In this document: one piece after another, positions 1-10,875 of the stretch | How positions within the stretch are numbered: the stretch's first letter is position 1 | Layout of the letters: every line of letters starts with the position of its first letter | NCBI GenBank assembly: GCA_029204225.1 | Contig: CM055101.1 | Coordinates: forward strand, 38,419,374-38,483,373 | Length of the DNA: 64,000 bases | Source of the DNA: Diphasiastrum complanatum | Lineage: Eukaryota > Streptophyta > Lycopodiopsida > Lycopodiales > Lycopodiaceae | Direction: 5' to 3' | Translations under genes and position numbers: made by a program | Notes under the pieces: model-generated | Told to the model about the DNA's origin: nothing | Databases searched by the model: none | The model's input: the letters and a program-made list of their open reading frames with translations, nothing else

Positions 1-1304
1 CATTAGATGGAATGAGAAATTAGATGAGCGTTTTCGGAAACTCAAGCTTCTAATTGCCTCAGCTCCAGTTTTGAGAATAGCGGATCCAGATTTGCGGTTC
101 GTCACTAACACTGACGCGAGTGATACGGCTATTGGAGCTGTTCTCTTACAGGAGGGTTAGCCCGTTGCCTTTGAAAGTAAGAAAACCGATGCGCAGGTCA
201 GGTACACCACTCAGGAAAAAGAGCTTTTTGCGGTGATCCATGCTTTGAAATCATGGAGGCATTACCTGTACGGTAATAAATTTCGTGGTTAATACGGATC
301 ATCAACCTTTAAAGCCTTTTTGTAATCAGAATGATTGGCGAGGTCGTAAGGCCAGATGGGCAGAACTCATGCAAGAATTTGACTTTGAAGTGCGGTATAT
401 CAAAGGCTCATCTAATCAGGTGGCTGATGCACTTAGTCGAATTGGTGAAGTGAACGAACTTTCCTTCACTGAGATCAGTACAGACTTTTATCTCTCCCTG
501 AGAGGTCTTTATGAGAAAGACCCACATTTTGGACCAATCTGGAATAGGGTTCTAGCAGTTTCATCAAGCGAGACTGATAATCATGGTGATCAGTCTGGGG
601 GGAAGGATATAAAGGGTACTGATGACTTCCCTATCCGAAATGGACTTTTGTTCAGGAAAGGGAAGGTTTGTGTGCCTGATGCGGATGTTGTTAAGAATAA
701 AATTCTTTATGAATGTCATGACTCACCATGCGCAGGACATCCCGGGATACATCATCGTACATTGGATTTGGTACGAAGGGATTTTTATTTGCCAAAACTC
801 AAGCCCTTTGTAGAATCTTATGTGGTCAAGTGTGACCAATGCCAGTTGAATAAAGCTGAACGCCATAAGGCTAGCGGTTTGTTGCATTTACTGGATATCT
901 CTGATAAAAAATGGGATAGCATTTCCATGGATTTCGTGGTTGGGTTACCGCAGACGAATAAAGAGCATGATACAATTTGGGTTGTGGTCGACCGTCTTAC
1001 CAAATTGGCTATGTTTATTCCGGTAAAGACCACCGTGAAGGCTTCTGATTTAGCTCAGATATTTGTAGAGCGTTTGTTTAGGTTTTACGGTTTACCAAGT
1101 GATATTGTGAGCGATTTCGATCCGAAGTTCACCGGTCACTTTTGGTCGGCCGTGTTTGCTAAACTAGAGACGACACTGAGCTTGGGTTCTTCTGATCATC
1201 CTAAGAGGGATGGACAGACGGAAAGAACAAATCAGACGATGGAACAAATGCTTCGGGCATATGTTTCAGACGGCAATCTGATTGGGAAAAGTATCTTCCA
1301 TTGA
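1..1304 (+). pseudogene. Ty3/gypsy pol: RNase H and integrase, broken
   Basis: This is the downstream half of a gypsy polyprotein; the RT proper lies left of the window. Translation from base 1 gives the RNase H region (TNTDASDTAIGAVL, then QEKELFAVIHALKSWRHYLY), with an in-frame TAG near 158 and a frame change near 280. The open frame from 285 carries the end of RNase H (NTDHQPLK, VADALSRI), then the integrase HHCC zinc finger (H..H..CDQCQ, about residues 144-188) and the integrase core: SISMDF holds the first Asp, VSDFDPKFT the second, and DGQTERTNQ the Glu. The usual SDRD motif reads SDFD. The frame is lost at about 1300 and continues in another frame. Family assignment is secure. The element is dead because of at least three breaks. 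The integrase would insert cDNA into chromatin in a living copy. Confidence 0.92.
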
Positions 1305-2011
1305 TCGAATTTGCCTATAATAGTAGTAAGCATTCGGCTACCGGTTATAGCCCGTTTATGCTTATGTACGGTTATGAGCCTAGGTCACCCATCGTGGTTG
1401 AGACTCGGACGATCAAGTTTCAGAAAGTGGCGGATTTCCTACACAATATGCAGGAAATGCTACGGATGGCACGTGAAAATGTCCAGAGTGCCCAGGATAG
1501 GGACAGACATTATGCAAATCTGAAAAGATTACCGAGAGACTTCCAAGTGGGAGATTGGGTATATTTGAGAATCCCAAAGGATTCAAGTATAATGCGTACC
1601 GGCAAGCATTATAAGTTGTCCCCTAGATATAGAGGACCGTTTAAGATCTTGAAAAAAATTGGATCCTTAGCTTACCAATTAGAACTCCCGGATGGATCGC
1701 AAATGCATCTCGTATTTCACGTTAGTCGTCTCAAAAGGAGTCTACGTGAAGGAGAGCATCTTGGATCTGGAGATCAGTTGGACCTGTTGGATGAATCGTC
1801 GGGTGTATCTTGTCTTGAACCCGAAACGATCTTGGATGCAGGAACTAAACGATTGAGAAATCGTATAGTTACCGAGCATCTGGTTCGATGGAGGGGATGT
1901 ACGGACGATGGCGATTCTTGGGAACAGGAAGGAAGCTTAAGGAGGAACTTTCCCAGTTTTAAGTTCTTAGGGCAGAACTTGAATAAGGGGGGAAGAAAGT
2001 CATGCCCATAA
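1301..2011 (+). pseudogene. Ty3/gypsy integrase C-terminus with chromodomain
   Basis: This continues the element above after a one-base shift. It opens with the conserved integrase tail EFAYNSSKHSATGYSPF, passes through the GPF/Y-type module (SPRYRGPFKILKKIG, then LPDGSQMHLVFHVSRLK) and ends in a chromodomain-like segment (HLVRWRGCTDDGDSWE). The chromodomain marks the element as a chromovirus; such domains steer insertion towards modified histones. The frame ends at about 2011. A purine-rich stretch at 1984-2000 looks like the polypurine tract before the 3' LTR. The same family occurs as a rearranged copy at 8379-14886 on both strands. Confidence 0.9.
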
Positions 2012-2350
2012 TTGGTCTCGGGTAGCGTGTCCACGCTAGGGACCGGTAGCATCAGACATTTTTTTCGAGATTGATATTTTACTCTTCCTTTTCCTTTCCT
2101 CAGCAGAGCAGGCGGTTAAGCTCTTGCACCTGTACCCTCTTCAGAGCTGGAGGTTGAGCTCTTGTATATTTGCTCTTATATGCTTTTTATGACTCTATGT
2201 TAGATATGTCTTTAACTAACTAGAGAGAGTTCTATATTGTCTTTTCCTCTTAGACTAGTGATTTTTTTATGTTGTCCGACATGGACAATGATCCTACGAG
2301 ATATGTACTTATTTATTCTGTCTTATGTGCCCTTGGGCACTCAACAGACA
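2003..2350 (+). repeat. Probable start of the 3' LTR of the gypsy element
   Basis: The stretch follows a polypurine-like tract and begins with TG at about 2003. I see no coding. It runs into the CT microsatellite at 2355. No second LTR copy is in the window, so the boundaries are inferred from position only. Confidence 0.45.
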
Positions 2351-2351
2351 T

Positions 2352-2354
<3 letters not shown>

Positions 2355-2413
<59 letters not shown>

Positions 2414-2773
2414 GAGTCTCTAATATCTGTGTCCTAATCTAGTTTCTAACCCAAACCGCTAACTTCTAACTCCTAGCTCCTAACTCCTAACTAAGTAATA
2501 AGTACTAAGTACCCTAAACCCCATCAACCAACATCTAGATTCTACGGTTGTACCACACTCACGAGTCACAATCACACACACACACACACACAATCACTCA
2601 CACTCTCTCACACACACATAGCGCACACACAATCTCGCACACAATCACTCACACTCTCTCTCTCACTCTCACACACACACACACACACATCATACATGTC
2701 ACACACACAATCTACTATCACACACACACACACTCTCTCACACACACTCACACACAATCACTCATGCACACAG

Positions 2774-2832
<59 letters not shown>

Positions 2833-2888
2833 CACACAATCACACACACACACACACACACTCTTATACACACAATCACTCACACACA

Positions 2889-2922
<34 letters not shown>

Positions 2923-2946
2923 ATCTTACACATAATTGCACACCCA

Positions 2947-3014
<68 letters not shown>

Positions 3015-3169
3015 GCGCGGTTTCTCTCTCTCTCTCTCTCTCTCTGTTATGCATAGTTATTTCTTGGAGACGTTTATATACGCTCCCATGGTTTTCACAT
3101 ACTTGACATGTACTCCTTTTTGGTCTTATATGCCTTTTGGCATGGAAAAGACATTAATAAAGCTTTCTT

Positions 3170-3262
<93 letters not shown>
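2355..3262. repeat. Compound (CT)n / (CA)n microsatellite block
   Basis: Pure (TC)n runs lie at about 2355-2408, 2952-3012, 3028-3046, 3174-3226 and 3233-3262. A CA-rich block interrupted by CT, ATC and CATAC words lies at 2560-2945. Short flanking words before two of the CT runs are related (GTCTTATGTGCCC near 2320 and GTCTTATATGCC near 3124, each followed by GACATTAAT). This suggests that a unit containing the run was duplicated. Long His/Thr/Ser/Leu open frames here are repeat artefacts. Confidence 0.97.
2409..2559. other. Unique spacer with short CTAACTCCTA repeats
   Basis: Spacer between microsatellites. It holds imperfect CTAACTCCTA words around 2458-2500 and no open frame worth naming. 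Confidence 0.5.
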
Positions 3263-3265
<3 letters not shown>

Positions 3266-3420
3266 GCGCGAACAGCTCGGGAATTGGGATTCGGGACCCT
3301 AACAACAGTCGGTTTGAACGATTCGAACCGGCCTTTTACGATTCAATGGTTCGAACCGCGGTTCGATGCAACCTTGAATGGATAATTGATTATCCATTAC
3401 ACCTAGGAGTGTCCTGAACT
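3263..3420. other. Spacer with small palindromes
   Basis: Contains GGTTCGAACC-type palindromic words near 3345 and a hairpin (AATGGATAAT, two bases, ATTATCCATT) at about 3375-3397. No gene is seen. The left end of the minus-strand copia remnant follows. Confidence 0.5.
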
Positions 3421-3424
3421 TCTC

Positions 3425-3730
3425 AAACTTTTCACGACCAAGTCCTTTTGTGAAGATATTTGCAACTTAATCATTGGTTTTACAAAAGATCAACTCTATT
3501 TCACCACTTTGCAACTTTTTTCGTATGAAATGCTGCTGAACTTCAATATGCTTTGTCCTGCTATGGAACACCGGATTCTTTCCAAGCTGAATGCAACTCT
3601 GATTGTCACACCAAAGAACTGTAGGTTCAACTTGTTCTATATGAAGATCTTTTAGGATCCTTCGTAACCAGATTGCTTCACAAGTTGTTGATATAGTAGC
3701 CCTATACTTTGCCTCTGCTGGAAGTTCAAC
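3425..3730 (-). pseudogene. Ty1/copia RNase H C-terminal part
   Basis: Read on the minus strand, the sequence gives the hallmark copia RNase H end: ELPAEAKYRATISTT, then WCDNQSCIQLGKNPVFHSRT, KHIEVQQHFIRKKL and ANIFTKGLG. At least one stop interrupts it. It joins directly to the linker before RT (AMDEE), so the whole RT and the first part of RNase H are deleted. It belongs to the element that extends to about 7255. Confidence 0.88.
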
Positions 3731-4560
3731 AATATCCTATGTCTCGCTTTCCTCATCCATAGCAGTCTTCCAAACTTGTTCCTTAGCAGCTTCTTCATAA
3801 AATGAAGGATCCTCTGAATCCAATATTGAAGCCATAAACACATAATGCGTTTCTTCACCAGCTTCACAAAAGTATCCACCTGAACGTGTCAATCTCTTGG
3901 CTCCTTGTTGACTCGATTCTCCCTCATCCAACATTTGACTATCTTGTATAGTCTCACGAGTCACAATACCATCTTGATAATTTCTTTGTAGGTGACGTAG
4001 AAGGAGAATATGTATCAAATACTCTTGACCTTTCCTTTTGTTTACCAAGATCCACCTGTGTACTGACCGTTGGTTCAATTTGTGTAGAAGCTGTATCACA
4101 TGGAATTGTATCGTTTTGAACATCATCTATGACTGGAGTTTTTGATGTAGGAGAATATACATCTTCCTCATGATCTTCTAGGTTAGAAGACTCATATTCT
4201 TCGAACACGACATCCCTGCTCATAATCACCTTCTTACTGGAAAGATTATAAAGGCGATATGCCTTCTCTTTCTCATCATAACCAAGGAGTAAACACTTGA
4301 TTGTCGTTGAATCAAGTTTTTGACGATGATCTTTAGGAACATGAGCATATGCAATACAACCAAAAACTCGTAGATGATCCACTTTAGGTTTTATACCTGT
4401 GAACGCTTCTTCAGGAGTTCAATTAAGAATAGCTTTTGTAGGACTTCTGTTAAGTAAATAAACTGCTATACAAATTGCTTCGCCCCACAGATGATTCTTG
4501 AGGTTCTTACCTCGTAGCATGCTTCGAGCACTCTCCACAATGGACCCGTTCTTTCTCTCG
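3731..4560 (-). pseudogene. Ty1/copia integrase C-terminus and linker
   Basis: Minus-strand frames give the integrase C-terminal motif typical of copia (VFGCIAYAHVPKDHR, KCLLLGYDEKEKAYRLYN, SRDVVFEE), followed by an acidic, Ser/Thr-rich linker and the pre-RT words VWKTAMDEE. A frame change near 4000-4120 divides the two halves. At the pre-RT motif the sequence jumps to RNase H. Confidence 0.88.
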
Positions 4561-4561
4561 G

Positions 4562-5257
4562 CTACTCCAATATGCTGTGGTGTATCTGTCGAAGCAAATG
4601 TCTCTTGATTCCATGTTCTTTGCAGAATTCCTGGAACTCTGTAGAGATGAACTCACCTCCCTTATCTGAATGTAGAATCTTTATTTGCTTTTCTATTTGC
4701 TTCTCAACAAGTGATTTGAACTGAGTAAAGAACTTAAAAGTTTGACTTTTATACTTAAGCAAGTCTATCCATACTTTCCTGGAAAAATCATCCACAAATA
4801 CCATGAAGTAGGATGCTCTCCCTATAGACTTTGTTTGCATGGGACCACATAACTCTGTATGAACAAGCTCCAAGATCTCCTTGGCTCTATATGCTCCATC
4901 CTTAGGAAACTGCATACGCTGTTGCTTGCCCATAACACATCCTTCACAGTTTTTTTCCGAAGATACAATATTAGGTAATCCTATTACCATATTATTGTCT
5001 TTTAGAACTTGTAAGCTTTTATAGTTCAGATGTCCAAACCTTTCATACCACATCCTGCTCTCCATGCTATCAGAAGCTGCACAAACCTGATGATCCGATG
5101 TAGACGCATCAAGTTTGTAAAGTCGACCATCCAAAGATCCTTTCACCACAACTTTGTAACCTTTGTTTTTGTCTTTGATAAGACACTTGTGATCATCAAA
5201 CTCAACTTTCATATTCTGTTTAGCGATAGCAGAAACTGAAAGTAAATTCTTCTTCAA
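4562..5257 (-). pseudogene. Ty1/copia GAG-pre-integrase and integrase core
   Basis: The open frame begins with KKNLLSVSAIAKQNMKVEF, the region after protease. It then carries the HHCC finger (RFGHLNYKSL, then CEGCVMGKQ), the first core Asp region (LVHTELCGPM, with Glu at the usual Asp-x context) and FVDDFSRKVWI, and the second catalytic region LHSDKGGEF. The frame breaks near RHLLRQIHHSILE, where the catalytic Glu segment should follow. Same element as the neighbours. Confidence 0.9.
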
Positions 5258-6100
5258 ACCTGGAACATAGAGAAGATTCTTAATTTCTTCTATATTCCCT
5301 GACCTTTGATGTGGTAAGAAGAATTGTCTCCAAGCTTGACATGTGCATTTACACCACTGTCATCAAACTGTGTAAACCACTCACGATGTGGTGTCATATG
5401 TTGCGTTGCTCAAAATCAATGTACTAACAGTCTTTAGAGTTCTCTGACGTTGAGGCCGAGAATAACTCATAGCATCCCACAACTTCACTTTTGTCTTCGT
5501 CTTCAATGAAGTTGCTTGATTGCTTCTTCTTGTCCTGGATGTCCTTCTTTTTCCTGCACTCAAACGCAAAGTGACCATATTTACCACAAAAGTTACAATT
5601 GCCATTTCTCTTTGGATTGGACTTGGAACTGTCTCCTTTTTCTTCTTTTTGCCCTTCTTACCTTGATTCTTGGTATAGAAACCCGGCTCCTTGAAATCTT
5701 CCCTAGACATCAAGTTTTGTCTTCGTAATTCTTCTTGAAGTAGCAATCCATTTAGCTCGTCGGCGATCTTTCCCTCAAACTTAGTGTCATTACAAAGTTT
5801 TGATATTGAAATGGTAAGCTATTCAAAACAACTTGTACAAGGGTATTATCAAGTACAATTTCCCCTATAGAAGACAACTGATCTCTTAGATCCTTCACCC
5901 TGGTAATAAAATCTGTAATAGATTCTTCTGATTCCATTTTCAAGGTATGAAGTTTATTATTCAAGAACAATGCTCGAGAATTACTCACCATTTCATATGT
6001 ATTCCTAAGAATATCCCATGCTTCCTTAGGCCTCGACTGCATTCCTGATCAAAGGAATAATCTTATCCTTCACGGATAAATTGATGATATGGTGTGCACG
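5258..6100 (-). pseudogene. Ty1/copia gag with zinc knuckle and damaged protease
   Basis: Minus-strand frames contain the gag UBN2-like segment (AWDILRNTYE, LKMESEESITDFITRVKDL at 5752-6042), a zinc knuckle CNFCGKYGHFAFEC (CX2CX4HX4C, about 5545-5600) and, further on, a protease remnant (THHREW or PHREWFTQFDDSG near 5340-5400). The usual DSGAT motif is shortened. Frameshifts separate the blocks, so the polyprotein cannot be made. Confidence 0.88.
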
Positions 6101-6900
6101 CTGCACTCACTTCTCAAATATCCTTCTATCTTGATCATTGAGACCGTGAGCCATCACCTCTTGTCCGTGACAATTTCCCAATAATCTCTGTCCATAAGTA
6201 TATTCTTAAGTTTGAACTTCCACAAGTTGTAGTTAGATCCCTCTAACTTACTTGACTCCGGAAGAACTTATTCATGAAGGCTCCCCATCGTTGTCGTACA
6301 AAGATGATTGGCTTTCCACTACGAATATAATTGCATGCAACAATTTTGAGGATATCTCCCTTAGATGAGACCTTTTCAATTGTTGCCTTCCCTGGAAATC
6401 ACCTGTCCAGATCTTGCCTGCTCTGGAAATTAATTGTCCAGAACTTGCCTTTCCTGTAGAAATCACTTCACTGCCTGTCCGGTTAGCACCTGCCCCGAAT
6501 CAAATCTGTGCTGCTGCCTCACATCAGACCTGTCCAATTAGCACCTTCCTGGTCTCTGCTGCCCAGGTATTGTCGCTCCCAGCTGCTGCCGCCCTCAGAA
6601 ACTCCTGCTCAGGTACTGCCGCCCTCAGGTACATCTGCTCAGGTATTGCTGTCCTCAAAAGAACCTGCACTAGCTACTGCCGCCCTCAGAAGAACCTGTA
6701 CCAGCTGCTGCTGCCCTCAGAAGAACTTGCACCAGCTACTGCCGCCTGCACCAGCTACTGCCGCCCTTAGAAGAACCTGCGCCAGCTGCTGCCGCCCTCA
6801 GGATCACCTGCTGCCACCCTCAGAAACACCTGTAGCTGCTACCACCCTTAGCTGCTGCCTCCACCTTCGCTGCAGATGTAACCTTCACTAGTTGTGACCT
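6100..6900 (-). repeat. Copia leader with a CTG/CCGCC minisatellite
   Basis: Between gag and the LTR-like segment. About 6570-6860 holds a degenerate tandem repeat with a unit of roughly 31-36 bp (core CTGCCGCCCTCAGAAGAACC and CACCAGCTACTG). Long plus-strand frames through it (Pro, Ala, Leu, Cys-rich) are repeat artefacts. No other feature is seen. Confidence 0.7.
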
Positions 6901-7255
6901 GCACCAAGTGGAAGAAGAAACTTTATTGAGAAAGGAGAGAAATTGTAAGAAGCTATGCTTCATGAACAATGAACTGACTTGATTATGAAGGAGGCCGCCC
7001 ATCTGCTCTTATAGAGACTGGACTTGCTTTAAGGCAAAAGCTATTTGCCTACTATACCATTTGGTAAAAGCAATTATGCTAATTACGAAGTCTCAAAAAA
7101 TAGCAATCTATGCTAGTATGATCATTACTAATTTAGCAAAATTGGTACTAACTTAGGTACCTAGTCAACCTTAGACTTTGACTTGTACTAAAAATAGAAA
7201 TAGGCCTCTGAACTAGCTCGCAGGCTGGCCTCTACAACTAATTTATTAACCATTA
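6900..7255 (-). repeat. Probable 5' LTR of the minus-strand copia element
   Basis: On the minus strand the order is promoter, then poly(A) signal: CTATAAGAGCAG near 7005-6997 is a good TATA box, and CAATAAAG follows near 6925. This is the arrangement expected of U3-R-U5 upstream of the gag at 6100. I did not find a matching 3' copy beside 3425, so the ends are uncertain. Confidence 0.5.
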
Positions 7256-7263
7256 ACCAATAG

Positions 7264-7735
7264 GTTGCAAGTGGGTCTATAAGACCAAGTTTCATGCCAA
7301 TGGAACAATGGACAAGTACAAGGCAAGGTTGGTGGCGAAAGGCTACGCCCAACCGGAGGGGCTAGACTATGATGAGACATTCGCACCTGTTGCTAAGGTG
7401 ACATCTATCAGGACCGTTTTGGCCTTAGCCTCATATTTTGATTGGGATGACCATCAAATGGATGTCAAGAGTGCCTTTCTTAATGGGCACCTACAAGAGG
7501 AGGTTTACATGGAACAACCATAGGGGTTTGAGATAACATGCAAGGAGAATCTGGTTTGTAGGCTTAGAAAAGCCTTGTATGGGCTCAAACAAGCGCCAAG
7601 GGCTCGGTATAGCCGAATTGACGAGTACTTGGCAAGGCAAGGGTTTGAGAAGAGTAAGTTTGATTGCAATCTTTATGTCTTCAAGGAAGGAGAAGACTTT
7701 GTGATTGTTGTGTTCTATGTGGAGGCACGGGCATT
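7264..7735 (+). pseudogene. Ty1/copia reverse transcriptase fragment
   Basis: Plus-strand translation gives the N-terminal half of copia RT: CKWVYKTKFHANGTMDKYKA, RLVAKGYAQPEGLDYDETFA, MDVKSAFLNGHLQEEVYMEQ, then ALYGLKQAPRA. A TAG at about 7522 interrupts it. The fragment ends at FYVEA, where the catalytic YVDD box should be, and joins sequence of another type. It is one of only two copia RT pieces in the window. Confidence 0.92.
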
Positions 7736-8378
7736 GGAGCTCATTAAGGTGCTGAGGCTTGTATTCCATGTGTTGCGCCTAGTAGACCGAGAGGGGTGCA
7801 CTCTTGGTCTTATATACGAGTTTATGGACCACATTAGAGAGGCGCTGATCAGATTTTGCTTGGATGAGGCTAGGTCCAATTCCTATTACTTATTTATGCT
7901 GTGTTTTTATTTCATTTTTTTTTAATTGAATGACAAACGAGTAATGATTGTGATGCGTCTCATGTTGTTTTTGCAGGACACAGGAGCTGCTAGACATTTG
8001 GCAGGAGAGGTGGGATTACTTCCGTAGACCCATCCACACAGTGGCCCACATGATGCACCCCCTGTGGCGCACCGACAGATGATAGGATGACCAGGAGCTC
8101 CACCAAGGATGGGTGGAGTATACAGAGAGTTATCTGGGACCAGATATTCTAGACAAATTTTTTAATGGAACTCTAGAGTGCTTTGATGATTCATGCTTGA
8201 CCATTCATACTTTTACGCACATTGAAACATGAAGTGGTTCTTTTGCCAACAGGTCAGTGTCTCAGCAACCTCGAGGCAGACTTGCTGAAGTTCAATTGAT
8301 TTATGGGGCATTTTTACGGGATCGGTGCACGCGGAGGGAGGACCAAGTACGTCTTGTGACATGGTGGGGTTGTTGGGG
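7736..8378 (+). pseudogene. hAT-type (DUF659-like) transposase fragment
   Basis: After the copia RT break the frame reads VLRLVDREGCTLGLIYEFMD HIREAL, a pattern I know from plant hAT/DUF659 transposases (LR.VD....MGYIYE.MD). After a gap that looks like an intron or insertion (about 7880-7975) come LLDIWQERWDYFRRPIHTVA and MMHPLW, then WVEYTESYLGPDILDKFF, and near 8285-8375 RLAEVQLIYGAFLRD and VTWWGCWG, which match the start of the C-terminal dimerisation region. Stops and frame changes are present. It ends abruptly at the gypsy LTR piece. Confidence 0.75.
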
Positions 8379-8559
8379 GCCCTATCCTGCTGACAGGGTC
8401 CCTAGGCTATGTTAGGCCTGCCATGACTATGGTTCGTGCCGAGGCACACTACTCACACTGTCTTGCCTTGTTGGACGTGTACGTTTGGACACGCCCCTGA
8501 CTGTGGTATCTGACCTCCTGAGTTCTCTAGGGTTCGACATTGGTTACAGACTCGTAACA
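8379..8559 (-). repeat. 3' LTR fragment of the split gypsy element
   Basis: On the minus strand a polypurine tract (GGGGGAGGGAG, about 8560-8571) precedes TGTTACGAG at 8559, the LTR start. The LTR is cut at about 8379, where hAT sequence begins. About 60 bp (GACCCTGTCAGCAGGATAGG and flanks) are repeated in inverted orientation at 13667-13735 inside the other half of the element. Confidence 0.8.
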
Positions 8560-8570
8560 CTCCCTCCCCC

Positions 8571-10275
8571 TTAAGAACCGTCGTGGTCCTCCAAGACGAA
8601 GTTTGAAAAAATCTTGCGAAGGACGCTGCCTTTTTCCCAAGTGGCATTCTCAACAGGCTGATCGTTTAGATATTCTTGGTATAGAGTATGACGAGTCTGC
8701 GTCTCTCTACTACCAAGGATCTCCTCTGGTTCACGTGGAGGTTGCTGAGAATCCAATGGGAGAACTAGAACACTGTCCCCTACCAGATTTTTAGATTTGG
8801 TTAAGGCTTTTCGTAATTGGCTTACATGAAAGACTGGAAAAACCTTACTGCTGCGTGGGAGTTCTAGTTCATAGGTGACCTCACCTAGTCTCTTACTAAT
8901 GGTAAAAGGACCACAATACCTAGGAGACAACTTAGCACACACTCTTGATCTGAGGGTTTGGAGTCAACTGGGACTCGTAGAAAGACTTTCTCACCAGCGG
9001 AGAACTGCACATCCCGTTGGTGTGGATCTGCATAATGCCTGGCTCGATCCTGGGATTGCCTAATGCTACGCTTAGCATGTTCTATCATCTGGTTTAGGTC
9101 TTCTAAAAAGTTTCTGGCTGCTTCAACTTTTTCTTGTTTAAACCCGACAGCTGTGGGTGAGCGTGGCTGAAAACCATACATCAGCATGAATGGGCTGTAT
9201 CCTGTAGCTGAATGTTTGGTACTGTTATAAGCAAATTCTAATATCGAGAGATACCTATAAAATCCATGGAGATACTCTCCCACTTACCAGCTGGTATATC
9301 TAAGGGCTGTAACAACCCTCCTGCCTTTAAACGCTCTGCTTTATTAACCTGACATTTCTGGCAACTGGTTACATATTGTTGGATGTCCTTTTTCATACTG
9401 GGCCAGAAAAATTGCCTACAAAGAAGCTCATAGGTCTTTTGAATGCCTGGGTGCCCCGCACTAGGACTGTCATGACACTCATATAGGACCTGCTGCTTAT
9501 AATCCTCTGAATTGGGGACACATACTCTATCTCTATAGAGCAAGTACTCATCCTGAATGGAATACTGTTTCCATTTGAATCCTTGACCCTCAACCACTGC
9601 GGTTTCCCTGGGTAAAATAGGCTCTGAGTCCTCAACATCATCTGACGTATACTCGGACTGATCATCCTCAACGGAAGCTGCCGTATTCTTGGATGAACTA
9701 GCACCAACCCTGGGAAATGGTTCTGAAGTCTGTAACTGTCTGCTCTGGACTGAGCTTCAGATAGTAGAGAAGTAAGCATCGTGCTGGCACTTCCCTCTCA
9801 AGGACTCGAGTAACTCACTATGAATCTGAGTGAAACTCAGCTCGTTTATCATAGGCATTCTACTAAGGGCATCTACTACTGTGTTGAATATTCCTCGTCT
9901 ATATCTAATAAACATATCAAACTCTTGCATTAACTCAGCCCAACGGGCTTTTTGACCTCTGAGCTCAGGCTGATTGCAAAGGTATCTAAGGCTTTCATGG
10001 TCGGTCAGGACCTCAAAGTTGGCACCATACAAATAATGCCTCCAAGTCTTAACGGCATGTACTATGGAGAAGAGTACCTTTTCATAGGCACTATACCTAG
10101 TTTGTGCTGGTTCGCTTTTTTTACTCTCGAACACAACTGGTCGTCCATTCTAAGTTAGTACAACACCAACTGCAAAGTCGCTGGCATCTGTTTCGACCAC
10201 AAATTGATTTTGACTTTTAGAATTGGTGCAGTAGCTAAGGCTGTTTTGAGAGCATCAAAGCTCTCCTGCTGTGCG
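8571..10275 (-). pseudogene. Gypsy pol 3' half: RT end, RNase H, integrase finger, chromodomain
   Basis: Minus-strand order from high to low coordinates: end of RT (SFDALKTALATAP, about 10275-10230), RNase H (YEKVLFSIVHAVKTWRHYLY, LTDHESLRYL, DALSRMP), integrase HHCC finger (HDSPSAGHPGIQKTYELL, then CQKCQVNKAE), then a jump from SISMDFIG straight to ILEFAYNSTKHSATGYSPF. The catalytic core of integrase is therefore deleted at about 9250. The C-terminal part (SPRYCGPFTISKRLG, VFPVFHVSQLRK) and a short chromodomain-like end (ENATWEKGSVLRK) follow. Several frameshifts are present. The upstream edge at 10275 is the insertion point of the nested copia element. Confidence 0.9.
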
Positions 10276-10278
10276 GAC
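10274..10278. repeat. Target-site duplication GTCCG (right side in element terms)
   Basis: On the minus strand the copia LTR ends CCTACA and is followed by GTCCG, then gypsy coding CACAGCAGG. The same five bases precede the other LTR at 14882-14886. This shows that both LTRs come from one insertion. Confidence 0.85.
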
Positions 10279-10757
10279 TGTAGGAAATAGAAGCCTAAGG
10301 ATCCAGAATCTTAACTATTCAATCACACAAAGCATTCTCAAAAGAAAGAGAGAGATGGCTAGAAACCCTCTTGTAGAAACTCGTGGACAGCCAAGGAGAA
10401 TAGTTAGTATTGCTTACAAAAGTGTCTCATACAAATGGGATGCACACATATATATAGTCCAAGATGACTATCTAACTTCATGACTATTGGCTATCCAACT
10501 ACTTGACTGTTGACTATCCAACTTTCTATAAGTTACATAGAAAGAATAAGGTACCTCCAATATGTCAAGTTGGGGTACTTAATGTCACAATCAGGCCTAG
10601 TGGACCCATGAGTCCCTACCAAGTTAATTTCATACTAACTTAGCTAACTCTAAGTTTAGTAGGCCTAATATAATAAATGACCATGGTTACACAACTCTCG
10701 ACCTTTTGGGTCAAAGTAACCTATGGTAATGTAAGCAATTCCATTTACATTCCAACA
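10279..10757 (-). repeat. Copia 3' LTR (479 bp)
   Basis: Minus strand, starts TGTTGGAATG at 10757 and ends CCTACA at 10279. It is preceded on that strand by the polypurine tract AAGGAGGG. Its partner is 14887-15365 on the plus strand, also 479 bp. I count about eight base differences by eye, near 1.7 percent, so the insertion is young. Confidence 0.93.
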
Positions 10758-10875
10758 CCCTCCTTAAATGGAAATGCATAACATAACATGAAGTAACTTC
10801 TTGAAAGAGAAAAATGCAATTTGCTGTCCGAACTTCATGTCACCAAATAAACTTCGCTCCGAAGTAGCTGAAATC

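Noticed and set aside
2512-2522. CCCTAAACCCC, telomere-like
   Set aside because: Only one unit; a chance match in CTAA-rich text, not a telomere array.
2548-3417. 289-codon open frame rich in His, Thr, Ser, Leu
   Set aside because: It is a translation of CA and CT microsatellites; no start context and no domain.
6414-6891. Plus-strand frames rich in Pro, Ala, Cys, Leu
   Set aside because: They translate the CTG/CCGCC minisatellite of the copia leader.
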